DNA of 36,597 bases from Pseudomonas caspiana (GTDB lineage Bacteria > Pseudomonadota > Gammaproteobacteria > Pseudomonadales > Pseudomonadaceae), in contig NZ_LOHF01000039.1 in NCBI RefSeq assembly GCF_002158995.1, positions 1 through 36,597 on the forward strand. The letters are read 5' to 3'. Below the pieces are notes generated by a model. It saw nothing but the letters and a program-made list of their open reading frames with translations. It had not been told where the DNA came from and searched no databases. Of this stretch, positions 15,942 to 23,613 are shown one piece after another. The position numbers and the translations under genes are program-made. How positions within the stretch are numbered: position 1 is the first letter of the stretch; each line of letters starts with the position of its first letter.

Positions 15942-16645
15942 ATCTGCTGCTTCTCGAAGACGCCGACTTCGTTGCGGCTGACCGGGTCGTACTGCGCGAC
16001 CGACGCCTCAAGCACATGCAAGAGGTGCATCGCGCAGAAGTCGGCGACAGCCTGCGTGTAGGCAGCATTGGCGGCTTGCTGGGCAGCGCTGAGCTGCTAC
16101 GACTTGAGGCACACGAAGCCGAGCTGCGTATCACCCTCGACAGCGCCCCGCCCGCCAAACTGCCGTTGACCCTGTTGCTGGCCCTGCCCCGTCCGAAAAT
16201 GCTCCGCCGGGTGTTTCAGACAGTGGCGACCATGGGCGTGCCCAAGGTCATTCTGCTCAACAGCTATCGCGTGGAAAAAAGCTTCTGGCAGACGCCGTTC
16301 CTGGAACCGCAAGCGATTCGCGAGCAACTGATCCTCGGCCTCGAACAGGCCCGGGACAGTGTGTTGCCCGAGATCATCATCGAAAAACGCTTCAAGCCGT
16401 TTGTCGAAGATCGCCTGCCGGAGCTGGTTAAAGACACGATGGGATTGGTCGGACATCCCGGCAATTTTCCCGCCTGCCCGCGTGCCGTCACGGGTCCTGT
16501 GACCTTGGCCATTGGTCCGGAAGGTGGCTGGATTCCCTATGAAGTCGACCTGCTGACCAAGGCAGGGCTGCAACCGGTGCAACTTGGCGAGCGTATTCTG
16601 CGGGTGGAAACTGCAGTTACTGCCCTGTTGGCACGCTTGTTCTAA
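15938..16645 (+). CDS. rsmE: 16S rRNA (uracil-1498-N3)-methyltransferase RsmE
   Basis: SPOUT-class methyltransferase that modifies U1498 of 16S rRNA in the 30S subunit. It has 235 residues and starts with GTG at 15938, overlapping the tatC stop (GTGA). An N-terminal PUA-like domain (RDRRLKHMQEVHRAEVGDSLRVG) precedes the trefoil-knot domain, whose motifs LAIGPEGGW and LGERILRVETAV bind SAM. The same tatC-rsmE-chemoreceptor order occurs in P. aeruginosa. A 6-bp stem (TAACGC/GCGTTA) overlaps the stop codon but lacks a clear U-tract. Confidence 0.95.
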   Translation: MNLLLLEDADFVAADRVVLRDRRLKHMQEVHRAEVGDSLRVGSIGGLLGSAELLRLEAHEAELRITLDSAPPAKLPLTLLLALPRPKMLRRVFQTVATMGVPKVILLNSYRVEKSFWQTPFLEPQAIREQLILGLEQARDSVLPEIIIEKRFKPFVEDRLPELVKDTMGLVGHPGNFPACPRAVTGPVTLAIGPEGGWIPYEVDLLTKAGLQPVQLGERILRVETAVTALLARLF

Positions 16646-16670
16646 CGCTTACTTGCGTTAATTACTTCCC

Positions 16671-16697
16671 TTTAGTTCATGCTCCTCCGGCCGATGT
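16671..16697 (+). promoter_or_regulatory. Putative sigma28 (FliA) promoter of the first chemoreceptor
   Basis: TTTAGTTC, an 11-nt spacer and GCCGATGT match the flagellar sigma consensus TAAAGTTT-N11-GCCGATAA at 5 of 8 and 6 of 8 positions with exact spacing. It ends 37 bp before the chemoreceptor start, the expected position for a chemotaxis gene. Confidence 0.55.
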
Positions 16698-16733
16698 AGG
16701 TGAATACATCTAAAGTCCGCCAAGGAGTGGGTC

Positions 16734-18650
16734 ATGCATCGCTGGTTTACCCGAAGTCTCGCTAATGCGAGTGTCAGCTTGAAATTGGCAATTGGCTTTG
16801 GCCTGGTCGTGTTGATGACCCTGGTGATCAGCGCCACAGGATGGTTCAGCACACAGAACCTGATCTCCCGCGGCGACCGCGTGACCGCAATTGCGGACGT
16901 TAACGAGGTGACCCTCCAGTTGCGTGTCAGCCGCATGCGCTACGAGGTGCTTTATAACGCTGAGACCGAAGCCGAGGTCAAAGCCAACCTTGATAAGCTC
17001 GACGCACGCCTGAAAAAGGCGCGGGAGCTACTTCGCTCTCCGGCCAACATTGCGCTGCTGGATAAGCAGATACAGTCTGCTCGTGAGTATCGCGACGCCT
17101 TCAGTGAAATGGTCAAAGCCATCGCAACGCGTGAAGGCAGTCGCAGCCAGATGGGCGACAGTGCCGACAAGGCCGTCGCGGAAGCGGACAAAATCGAAGC
17201 GGCTCTGCTCACGGCCGATGACATTCTGGCTTTCAACAGCATCGTCGATGTCAGCAAGCAGATCCAGCAGGCGCGCTTTCAAGTACGCGGTTATACCTAC
17301 AGCGGTCGACCTGAATTCGAAAAGAACGCCAATCAAGCCATTGATGAAGCCATGACTGGCATCAACACCCTGGCCGGAAGTATCTCCTCCGTTTATTTGC
17401 CACAGTTGCAGCAAGCGCTCGAAGGCCTGAAAGGTTATCGCGCAGCAGTGGGCGTGTACCGCGACGCCCAAGGCGCCAGCAAAGCAGCGCTGGAAAAGAT
17501 GACCGTAATTGGCGTCAAGATGCTCGACGTCAACAACCAGATGATTGCTACCCAGAACAAGAGCCGTGATGACGAAAGCGCGCAATCGGTGCAGATGATC
17601 AGCATAGCAACGGTATTAGCCCTGCTTTTCAGCATCCTTGCAGCGTGGATCATTACTCGCCAGATCTCCACGCCTTTGCGCGAGACGCTGGAAGTCGTAG
17701 AGCGCGTGGCCGCCGGTGATCTGAGTCGCGACCTGACCATTGATCGAAAGGACGAACTGGGCTCTCTGCAACGCAGCATCCAGACTATGACCGTCAACCT
17801 GCGCCAGTTGATCGGCGGAATTCGCGACGGCGTGACCCAGATCGCCAGTGCAGCTGAAGAGCTGTCTGCGGTGACCGAGCAAACCAGTGCCGGGGTCAAC
17901 AGCCAGAAGGTCGAGACTGACCAGGTAGCGACCGCGATGCATGAGATGACTGCCACCGTGCAGGAAGTCGCACGTAATGCCGAGGAGGCCTCTGAGGCGG
18001 CCGTCGCGGCAGATCAGCAAGCTCGTGAAGGTGATCGCGTGGTTAACGAAGCCATCACTCAGATAGAGCGTCTGGCCTCGGAAGTGGGCAACTCTACCGA
18101 AGCCATGAACGAACTCAAGCGTGAAAGCGACAAGATTGGCAGCGTGCTGGACGTGATCAAGTCGGTTGCACAACAAACCAACCTGCTCGCTCTCAACGCC
18201 GCCATCGAAGCAGCGCGCGCGGGTGAAGCTGGTCGAGGCTTCGCGGTTGTCGCCGACGAAGTCCGAAGCCTCGCCCAACGTACTCAGAAGTCGACTGAAG
18301 AGATCGAGCAACTGATTGCAGGCCTGCAGAGTGGCACGCAGCAAGTGGCGGCCATCATGGATAACAGCCGCGAATTGACCGTAAGCAGTGTGGAACTGAC
18401 GCGCCGCGCCGGTAGTTCGCTGGAAAACATCACCAAGACCGTTTCGGCGATCCAGGCGATGAACCAACAGATTGCCGCAGCAGCTGAAGAGCAAAGCGCT
18501 ACCGCCGAAGAGATCAACCGCAGCATCCTTAACGTGCGCGATGTCTCCGAACAGACTTCCGCTGCCAGTGAAGAAACCGCAGCCTCCAGTGTTGAACTGG
18601 CGCGACTGGGCAATCACCTCCAGGTGATGGTGAGTAAGTTTAAGGTTTAA
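16734..18650 (+). CDS. Methyl-accepting chemotaxis protein with helical bimodular (HBM-type) sensor
   Basis: Transmembrane chemoreceptor of 638 residues. TM1 about 18-38, a long all-helical periplasmic region 39-286 (FQVRGYTYSGRPEFE near 182-196 is typical of HBM receptors), TM2 about 287-309, HAMP about 310-362, then the cytoplasmic signalling hairpin with tip EAARAGEAGRGFAVVADEVR. It has no C-terminal CheR-docking pentapeptide (ends MVSKFKV). Position after rsmE matches P. aeruginosa PA5072 (McpK), an HBM receptor reported to bind alpha-ketoglutarate; ligand here is unknown. AAGGAG precedes the ATG. A paralogue follows at 18928. Confidence 0.93.
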   Translation: MHRWFTRSLANASVSLKLAIGFGLVVLMTLVISATGWFSTQNLISRGDRVTAIADVNEVTLQLRVSRMRYEVLYNAETEAEVKANLDKLDARLKKARELLRSPANIALLDKQIQSAREYRDAFSEMVKAIATREGSRSQMGDSADKAVAEADKIEAALLTADDILAFNSIVDVSKQIQQARFQVRGYTYSGRPEFEKNANQAIDEAMTGINTLAGSISSVYLPQLQQALEGLKGYRAAVGVYRDAQGASKAALEKMTVIGVKMLDVNNQMIATQNKSRDDESAQSVQMISIATVLALLFSILAAWIITRQISTPLRETLEVVERVAAGDLSRDLTIDRKDELGSLQRSIQTMTVNLRQLIGGIRDGVTQIASAAEELSAVTEQTSAGVNSQKVETDQVATAMHEMTATVQEVARNAEEASEAAVAADQQAREGDRVVNEAITQIERLASEVGNSTEAMNELKRESDKIGSVLDVIKSVAQQTNLLALNAAIEAARAGEAGRGFAVVADEVRSLAQRTQKSTEEIEQLIAGLQSGTQQVAAIMDNSRELTVSSVELTRRAGSSLENITKTVSAIQAMNQQIAAAAEEQSATAEEINRSILNVRDVSEQTSAASEETAASSVELARLGNHLQVMVSKFKV

Positions 18651-18666
18651 CGCCTATCGGCTTTTA

Positions 18667-18755
18667 TGTGGGAGCGGTGCTTGCCCGCGATAAGTTTCAG
18701 GTGATTGACCTGCAGAATCGAGTTGATCTTATCGCGGGCAAGCACCGCTCCCACA
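18667..18755. repeat. REPIN-type inverted repeat between the two chemoreceptors
   Basis: TGTGGGAGCGGTGCTTGCCC continuing GCGATAAG on the left is the exact complement of the right end CTTATCGCGGGCAAGCACCG continuing CTCCCACA; about 33 bp separate the arms. The same family as 31653-31716. It probably separates the two receptor transcripts. Confidence 0.88.
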
Positions 18756-18927
18756 AAGAGACCGCGCTGTGTCAGGACATGGCGCGTGACTTCATTCACA
18801 CACCCCACTCAGAATCCTCCTACGACCGACTCAGGTCGCGCTCTTCTTTGCCCTGCCGATGCGCTGACAACGTAGATCCTGGCTCGCCCAGGCCCTACCT
18901 GTTTCGCACACTTGCAGGAGCTTTCCG

Positions 18928-20871
18928 ATGTTTCGATGGATCAACCACACACTTGGCAACACCAGCGTAAAACTCAAACTGTCTTTGGGTTTCGGTCTGG
19001 TGCTGATGCTCACAATGGCGATCACCCTGACCGGCTGGCATGGTCTGGACACCATGATCGAACGCTCGGAATCCCTGACGTCCATCGGCCAACTGAGCAA
19101 CATGACCAAGGATTTGCGCACCGATCGCATTATCTTTCGGCAGAAAAACAGCCCGGAAAACGCGAACAAAGTCGTCAATCAACTCAACGGGCTGGAGAGT
19201 CACCTGGAGACGTTGCGCAAAGAAATCGACGACAGCAAAAGCGTCAGTTTGCTGACCGGGCAGAGCAAGCTCGTCGCCGACATGGAGAAGACCTTCGCGG
19301 CGCTCAATGAGGAGAACCAGCGGCGAGATCTATCCCGGAGTCAGCTGGAACAGCAATCGGAACAGGCAGTACAGGCCGTCGCGCTGGTGGAGAGCGAAGT
19401 GCTTAAAGCCGTTAGCCAGGAACAGGACAATGGAGAGCGGCTGGACGAATTCACCAACATCTCCCAACTCAAACAGCAGATCCAGAACGCTCGATTTCAG
19501 GTGCAGGCCTACACCTTCACTGCACGCGATGTGTATGAAACGGCAGCCATTGCGGCTATCGATGAATCACTGAAGGAGGTGCAGCAGATTGGCCAGGATC
19601 AGGCCGACAGTAATCTTAAAGGTCTGCAGCCTGCTAAAGAGGCGCTGGAGCGTTATCGTGCTCAGCTCGGTCACTTCAAGGACATTCAGGTCAAAGTTGA
19701 GGCCGCTCAGGAGACGCTCGAAGACCTGGGCGACAAGATGCTCAACAGCGTTGCCGAACTCCTTGCGCTGCAAAGCCAGCAACGTGATACCGAAGCTGAC
19801 ACCTCTCGCACGACACTGAGCAGTGTTGCCTCACTGGCATTACTGCTCGGCCTGCTCGCCGCCTGGGTCATGACGCAACAGATCATCGCCCCGCTGCGCC
19901 AGACACTTGCGGCGGCAGAGCGCATCGCCAAAGGTGATTTGAGCAAAGATTTGCAGGTTCAGCGCAAAGATGAAATGGGACAACTTCAAGACAGCATGCA
20001 GGCCATGACCCTCAGCTTGCGACAACTGATCGGCGGGATCAGCCAGGGCGTGGCGCAGATTACCGACGCGGCGCAGCAGTTATCCGCAGTGACCGAACAG
20101 ACCAGCACCGGGGTCAACAGCCAGAAAGACGAGACCGATCAGGTTGCTGCGGCCATGAACGAAATGACCGCTACCGTGCACGAAGTGGCACGCAGCGCGC
20201 AGGATGCCTCTCAGGCGGCAGCTCAAGCAGACCAGCAGGCGCGTGAAGGAGACAAGGTGGTCGGTGAAGCGATCGGGCAGATTGAGCAATTGGCAGATGA
20301 GGTCAAGAAATCAACCCAGGCCATGAACCGACTGAAGCTGGAAAGCGACAAGATCGGCGGTGTACTGGACGTCATCAAGTCGGTGTCACAACAAACCAAT
20401 CTATTAGCGCTGAACGCCGCCATCGAAGCCGCACGCGCCGGCGAAGCAGGACGCGGTTTTGCCGTCGTGGCCGATGAAGTACGCGGCCTGGCGCAGCGCA
20501 CTCAGCAATCCACAGAAGAGATCGAGGAGTTGATCGCGGCACTGCAAAGCGGCACCCAACAAGTCGCTACCACACTGGATAACAGCCGCAGCCTGACCGA
20601 CAACAGCGTGCAACTGAGCCGCCGCGCAGGCAGTGCGCTGGAGCAGATCACCCGCACCGTATCCACCATTCAGGACATGAACCAACAGATAGCCACCGCC
20701 AGCGAAGAGCAAAGCGCCGTGGCCGAGCAGATCAATCGCAACATTATCAGTGTGAGGGATGTGTCAGAGCAGACCGCTGAGGCGAGCGATCAAACGGCGG
20801 CGTCCAGCGTAGAGCTGGCGCGGCTGGGCACACAGTTGCAGGAATTGGTGGCGAAGTTCCGGGTGGGTTGA
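18928..20871 (+). CDS. Methyl-accepting chemotaxis protein, HBM-type paralogue
   Basis: Second receptor, 647 residues, with the same plan as its neighbour: TM1 about 17-37, all-helical periplasmic domain 38-296 (FQVQAYTFTARDVYE near 190-204 mirrors the neighbour's motif), TM2 about 297-318, HAMP, and the signalling hairpin with EAARAGEAGRGFAVVADEVR. The cytoplasmic part is nearly the same as the upstream copy, whereas the sensor domains differ clearly. This points to duplication followed by ligand-domain divergence. AGGAG lies 8 nt before the ATG. No clear sigma28 promoter was seen; a lone GCCGATGC occurs about 60 bp upstream. Confidence 0.93.
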   Translation: MFRWINHTLGNTSVKLKLSLGFGLVLMLTMAITLTGWHGLDTMIERSESLTSIGQLSNMTKDLRTDRIIFRQKNSPENANKVVNQLNGLESHLETLRKEIDDSKSVSLLTGQSKLVADMEKTFAALNEENQRRDLSRSQLEQQSEQAVQAVALVESEVLKAVSQEQDNGERLDEFTNISQLKQQIQNARFQVQAYTFTARDVYETAAIAAIDESLKEVQQIGQDQADSNLKGLQPAKEALERYRAQLGHFKDIQVKVEAAQETLEDLGDKMLNSVAELLALQSQQRDTEADTSRTTLSSVASLALLLGLLAAWVMTQQIIAPLRQTLAAAERIAKGDLSKDLQVQRKDEMGQLQDSMQAMTLSLRQLIGGISQGVAQITDAAQQLSAVTEQTSTGVNSQKDETDQVAAAMNEMTATVHEVARSAQDASQAAAQADQQAREGDKVVGEAIGQIEQLADEVKKSTQAMNRLKLESDKIGGVLDVIKSVSQQTNLLALNAAIEAARAGEAGRGFAVVADEVRGLAQRTQQSTEEIEELIAALQSGTQQVATTLDNSRSLTDNSVQLSRRAGSALEQITRTVSTIQDMNQQIATASEEQSAVAEQINRNIISVRDVSEQTAEASDQTAASSVELARLGTQLQELVAKFRVG

Positions 20872-20880
20872 AGATCAACG

Positions 20881-20967
20881 TGTAGGAGTAGAGCTTGCTC
20901 ACGATAAGGGCACCCGATTTCAGGCCAATTGCGTCCAGCCTTATCGCGAGCAGGCTCTACTCCCACA
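20881..20967. repeat. REPIN-type inverted repeat
   Basis: TGTAGGAGTAGAGCTTGCTC continuing ACGATAAGG pairs with CCTTATCGCGAGCAGGCTCT continuing ACTCCCACA, allowing a few mismatches. It sits between the chemoreceptor and the convergent Pmp3-like gene and may help terminate both. Confidence 0.8.
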
Positions 20968-20998
20968 TAAGAAATGTGCCCGATTCAAAAATATCGAA

Positions 20999-21160
20999 TT
21001 ATTTCCGGCTGGCGATGATGTACACAGCGTGGATGATGCCTGGGAAGTAACCAAGGATGGTCAGCAGGATGTTCAACCAGAACGCGCCGGCGAAACCGAC
21101 TTGCATGAACACGCCCACGGGCGGCAGCAGAATAGCGAAGATGATGCGAATAATGTCCAT
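20999..21160 (-). CDS. Small YqaE/Pmp3-family membrane protein
   Basis: A 53-residue frame: it starts MDIIRIIFAILLPPVGVFMQ, continues with VGFAGAFWLNILLTILGYFP and ends GIIHAVYIIASRK. It has two hydrophobic helices joined by a short loop, with the LLPPVGV and LTxLGYxPGIIHAxY signatures of the Pmp3/YqaE (UPF0057) family, small inner-membrane proteins linked to stress and membrane potential in yeast and some bacteria. GGAG lies 8 nt before the ATG. The gene is too short for many gene finders. It is convergent to the chemoreceptor. Confidence 0.9.
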   Translation of the reverse strand: MDIIRIIFAILLPPVGVFMQVGFAGAFWLNILLTILGYFPGIIHAVYIIASRK

Positions 21161-21321
21161 GGGATAGCTCCAGATTTTAAATGGCTCTCGTAAGCCACAC
21201 AGCGAATTGACCTGCGGGCGGTGAAAGAGGTTCCATTTTGGTCTGGCAACAAGCCATTACCGAGCGAATTCAACGGCTGTAGCTGCTGCAGATTGCCTGC
21301 AACTTAATCGGCCCCAATAAG

Positions 21322-21345
21322 AAAACCCCGCCTAAGCGGGGTTTT
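21322..21345 (-). terminator. Strong rho-independent terminator
   Basis: AAAACCCCGC CTAA GCGGGGTTTT: a perfect 10-bp stem with a 4-nt loop, with A/T runs on both sides. On the minus strand it closes the GGA-rich candidate RNA and possibly read-through from the acyl-CoA dehydrogenase gene. Confidence 0.9.
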
Positions 21346-21460
21346 GCAGACTGTTTCCCTGACTTCCCTTTCTCCCCACCATCCTGGCAGGCATCCTTAC
21401 GTGTCCGTGTTATTTGTTGCGCTTCCTGCGCTACGTCCTTGGAATAAAGATTAACTTTGG
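21322..21460 (-). ncRNA. Candidate GGA-rich small RNA (RgsA/P16-like)
   Basis: A 360-bp gap on both sides of which genes end or start holds a minus-strand segment with eight GGA trinucleotides in about 85 nt (complement TCC at 21356, 21365, 21373, 21382, 21394, 21404, 21424 and 21436), closed by the strong terminator at 21322-21345. One GGA sits in the loop of GCGC-AGGAA-GCGC (21419-21431), the classical presentation of an Rsm/CsrA site. The sequence recalls the RgsA (P16) family of Pseudomonas small RNAs, from memory only. The 5' end is not defined; CTATCGCT about 21470 on the minus strand could be an RpoS-type -10. The 105-codon frame here is not protein-like. Confidence 0.55.
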
Positions 21461-21528
21461 ATCCATTACAGCGATAGAGGCCAAATAGCACCACAACATG
21501 TAAGCAAATGCTTACAGAGCGTCTGTCG

Positions 21529-23307
21529 TCAAAATTGCGCCGCCTCCAGCAGGAACAGCGAGTCGCTTCCCGCCTTGACCGAAGCACTCAGCGAGTGGAT
21601 GCGCGGCAGCAAACGGGCGAAGTAAAAACGTGCCGTCCCAAGCTTGCTGGCGTAGAAATCTTCCTGAGCTTCTTTGCCCAACGCCGCTTTGGCCATCATC
21701 GCCCACAGATAGGCATAAGTGGTGTAGCCAAACACATGCAAATACTCAACGGACGCCGCACCAATTTCCTGCGGATTGTTACGGGAGCGATCGAGAATCC
21801 AGTGGGTCAGTTCGTCCAGCGTATCCAGCGCAGCGCTCAGCGGCTTGGTGAACTCGCTCAATGACGCATCAGAGCCAGCGATGAAGCCACGGACCTCGTC
21901 AGCAAACAGCTTGTAATACGCACCGCCGCTGCCAACGATCTTGCGACCGACCAAGTCCAGCGCCTGAATGCCGTTGGTGCCTTCGTAGATCTGGGTGATG
22001 CGCACATCACGCACCAGTTGCTCCTGGCCCCACTCACGAATGTAGCCATGGCCGCCAAATACTTGCTGGCCGTGAATAGTCGTTTCCAGTCCCATGTCGG
22101 TCAGGAACGCTTTGGCGACTGGCGTCAGCAGCGCGACCAGTTCATCAGCCCGCTGACGAGCAACCTCATCTTCGCTGAATTTGGCGATATCCAGTTGCAT
22201 GGCCACGTAAGTGGAGAATGCCCGACCGCCCTCATTCAGCGCTTTCATGGTCAGCAACATACGCCGCACATCCGGATGGACGATGATCGGGTCAGCCACT
22301 TTTTCGGGCTGCTGTGCGCCAGTCGGTGAACGGCTTTGCAGACGATCACGGGCGTAATCAATGGCATTTTGGTAAGAGCGCTCACCCGACGCCAGCCCCT
22401 GAATACCTACGCCAAGACGCTCGTAATTCATCATGGTGAACATGGCCGCCAGGCCTTTGTTTGGCTCGCCGATCAGATAGCCAACGGCTTCGTCGAAGTT
22501 CATGACGCAGGTCGCGGACGCCTGAATGCCCATTTTGTGTTCAATGGAACCGCAGCTCACGGTGTTACGCGCACCCAGGCTGCCATCGGCATTGACCATG
22601 AATTTCGGCACCAGGAACAGTGAGATACCTTTTGGCCCGGCAGGCGCATCAGGCAACTTGGCCAAGACCAGATGGATGATGTTTTCGGTGAGGTCGTGCT
22701 CGCCACCGGTGATGAAAATCTTGGTGCCGGAAATCTTGTAAGAATCATCCGCCTGCGGTTCGGCCTTTGTACGGATAATGCCAAGATCAGTCCCTGCGTG
22801 GGCTTCAGTCAGGCACATCGAACCCGACCAGGCGCCGGAATACATGTTCGGCAGGTAAGCAGCCTTGAGTTCTTCTGTGGCGTGAGTGTTGATCGAAACA
22901 CAGGCCCCGGAAGTCAGCATCGGATAAAGACCAAAGGCAAGGCTCGCCGAATTGAGCATCTCCTCGACCTGAGCCGAAACCGCTTTGGGCATGCCCATGC
23001 CACCGAAATCAGGATTACCGCCGACGCCGACCCAGCCGCCCTCGGCATAGGTTTGATAGGCCTGTGGAAAACCGTCGGGGGTGGTCACGGCGGTGTCATT
23101 CCAGCGACAGCCCTGCTCGTCACCATTGCGGCTCAACGGAGCGATGCCTTTGCTGGTGACCTTGCCTGCTTCCTCAAGGATGGCTTCGACTGTTTCAGCA
23201 TCAACCGTCTCGGCCAGTGCCGGTAACTGCGCCCAAAGCTTCGAGACTTCGAAGACTTCATTAAGTACGAAACGCATATCGCGCAACGGCGCTTTGTAGT
23301 CAGCCAT
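21529..23307 (-). CDS. Large acyl-CoA dehydrogenase (about 600-residue family)
   Basis: FAD-dependent dehydrogenase for the first step of beta-oxidation of an acyl- or arylalkanoyl-CoA. It has 592 residues from ATG 23307 (MADYKAPLRDMRF), with GAGG upstream; a frame four codons longer is less likely. FAD/substrate motif MCLTEAHAGTDLG at 164-176, and YEGTNGIQALDLVGRK with the catalytic Glu442. The C-terminal 120 residues are the extension that sets this family (often called DmdC-like or FadE-like) apart from 380-residue enzymes. In P. putida and P. aeruginosa a pair of such genes lies near bio genes; a P. putida member was reported as a phenylacyl-CoA dehydrogenase. Paralogue at 25445. Confidence 0.92.
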   Translation of the reverse strand: MADYKAPLRDMRFVLNEVFEVSKLWAQLPALAETVDAETVEAILEEAGKVTSKGIAPLSRNGDEQGCRWNDTAVTTPDGFPQAYQTYAEGGWVGVGGNPDFGGMGMPKAVSAQVEEMLNSASLAFGLYPMLTSGACVSINTHATEELKAAYLPNMYSGAWSGSMCLTEAHAGTDLGIIRTKAEPQADDSYKISGTKIFITGGEHDLTENIIHLVLAKLPDAPAGPKGISLFLVPKFMVNADGSLGARNTVSCGSIEHKMGIQASATCVMNFDEAVGYLIGEPNKGLAAMFTMMNYERLGVGIQGLASGERSYQNAIDYARDRLQSRSPTGAQQPEKVADPIIVHPDVRRMLLTMKALNEGGRAFSTYVAMQLDIAKFSEDEVARQRADELVALLTPVAKAFLTDMGLETTIHGQQVFGGHGYIREWGQEQLVRDVRITQIYEGTNGIQALDLVGRKIVGSGGAYYKLFADEVRGFIAGSDASLSEFTKPLSAALDTLDELTHWILDRSRNNPQEIGAASVEYLHVFGYTTYAYLWAMMAKAALGKEAQEDFYASKLGTARFYFARLLPRIHSLSASVKAGSDSLFLLEAAQF

Positions 23308-23613
23308 GGCAAACCTCACAGGAACAGGAGCAGTACGTTCGAATGGAGTGATCTCGCAGAGAAAGCGCGAAATCAGTGTCGATGAACCGAGTGTACTCGA
23401 ACACCATTAGCGACACATAGGGTCGATATATGACCATTTATCAAATAGTAGTCACGAAAATATGCGCCAATCCTCAGAAGCCCACGGCTGTCCGGGTTCA
23501 TGCCATTTTTCTGTAGGAGCGCAAGGAGGTAACGGCGGCCGCAAAGCGGTGTGTCCGGCAAACAGCTATCACGGCCTGGCGATGTTCACAGAGAAGTGCG
23601 CGTGCCGAGGAGG
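23308..23613. other. Intergenic region between the GGEEF gene and acyl-CoA dehydrogenase
   Basis: About 300 bp. The part next to the dehydrogenase (23308-23460, relatively AT-rich) should hold its promoter and contains the interrupted palindrome GGTC-GATATAT-GACC at 23421-23434. No PsrA-type box was found here, unlike the paralogue. The other part is a degenerate palindromic repeat (23511-23598). No gene seen. Confidence 0.6.
23511..23598. repeat. Degenerate REPIN-like element
   Basis: Begins CTGTAGGAGCGCAAGGAGG and carries the family loop GGTGTGTCCGGCA followed by CTATCACGGCCTGGCG, similar to the element at position 1. The right outer arm (GCTCCTACAG) is lost. Confidence 0.5.

Noticed and set aside
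16643..16660. TAACGC/GCGTTA hairpin at the rsmE stop as a terminator
   Set aside because: Only 6 bp, overlaps the stop codon and lacks a U-tract.
21270..21587. 105-codon minus-strand frame over the sRNA candidate
   Set aside because: Spans the terminator and the end of the acyl-CoA dehydrogenase gene; composition unlike a protein and no RBS.
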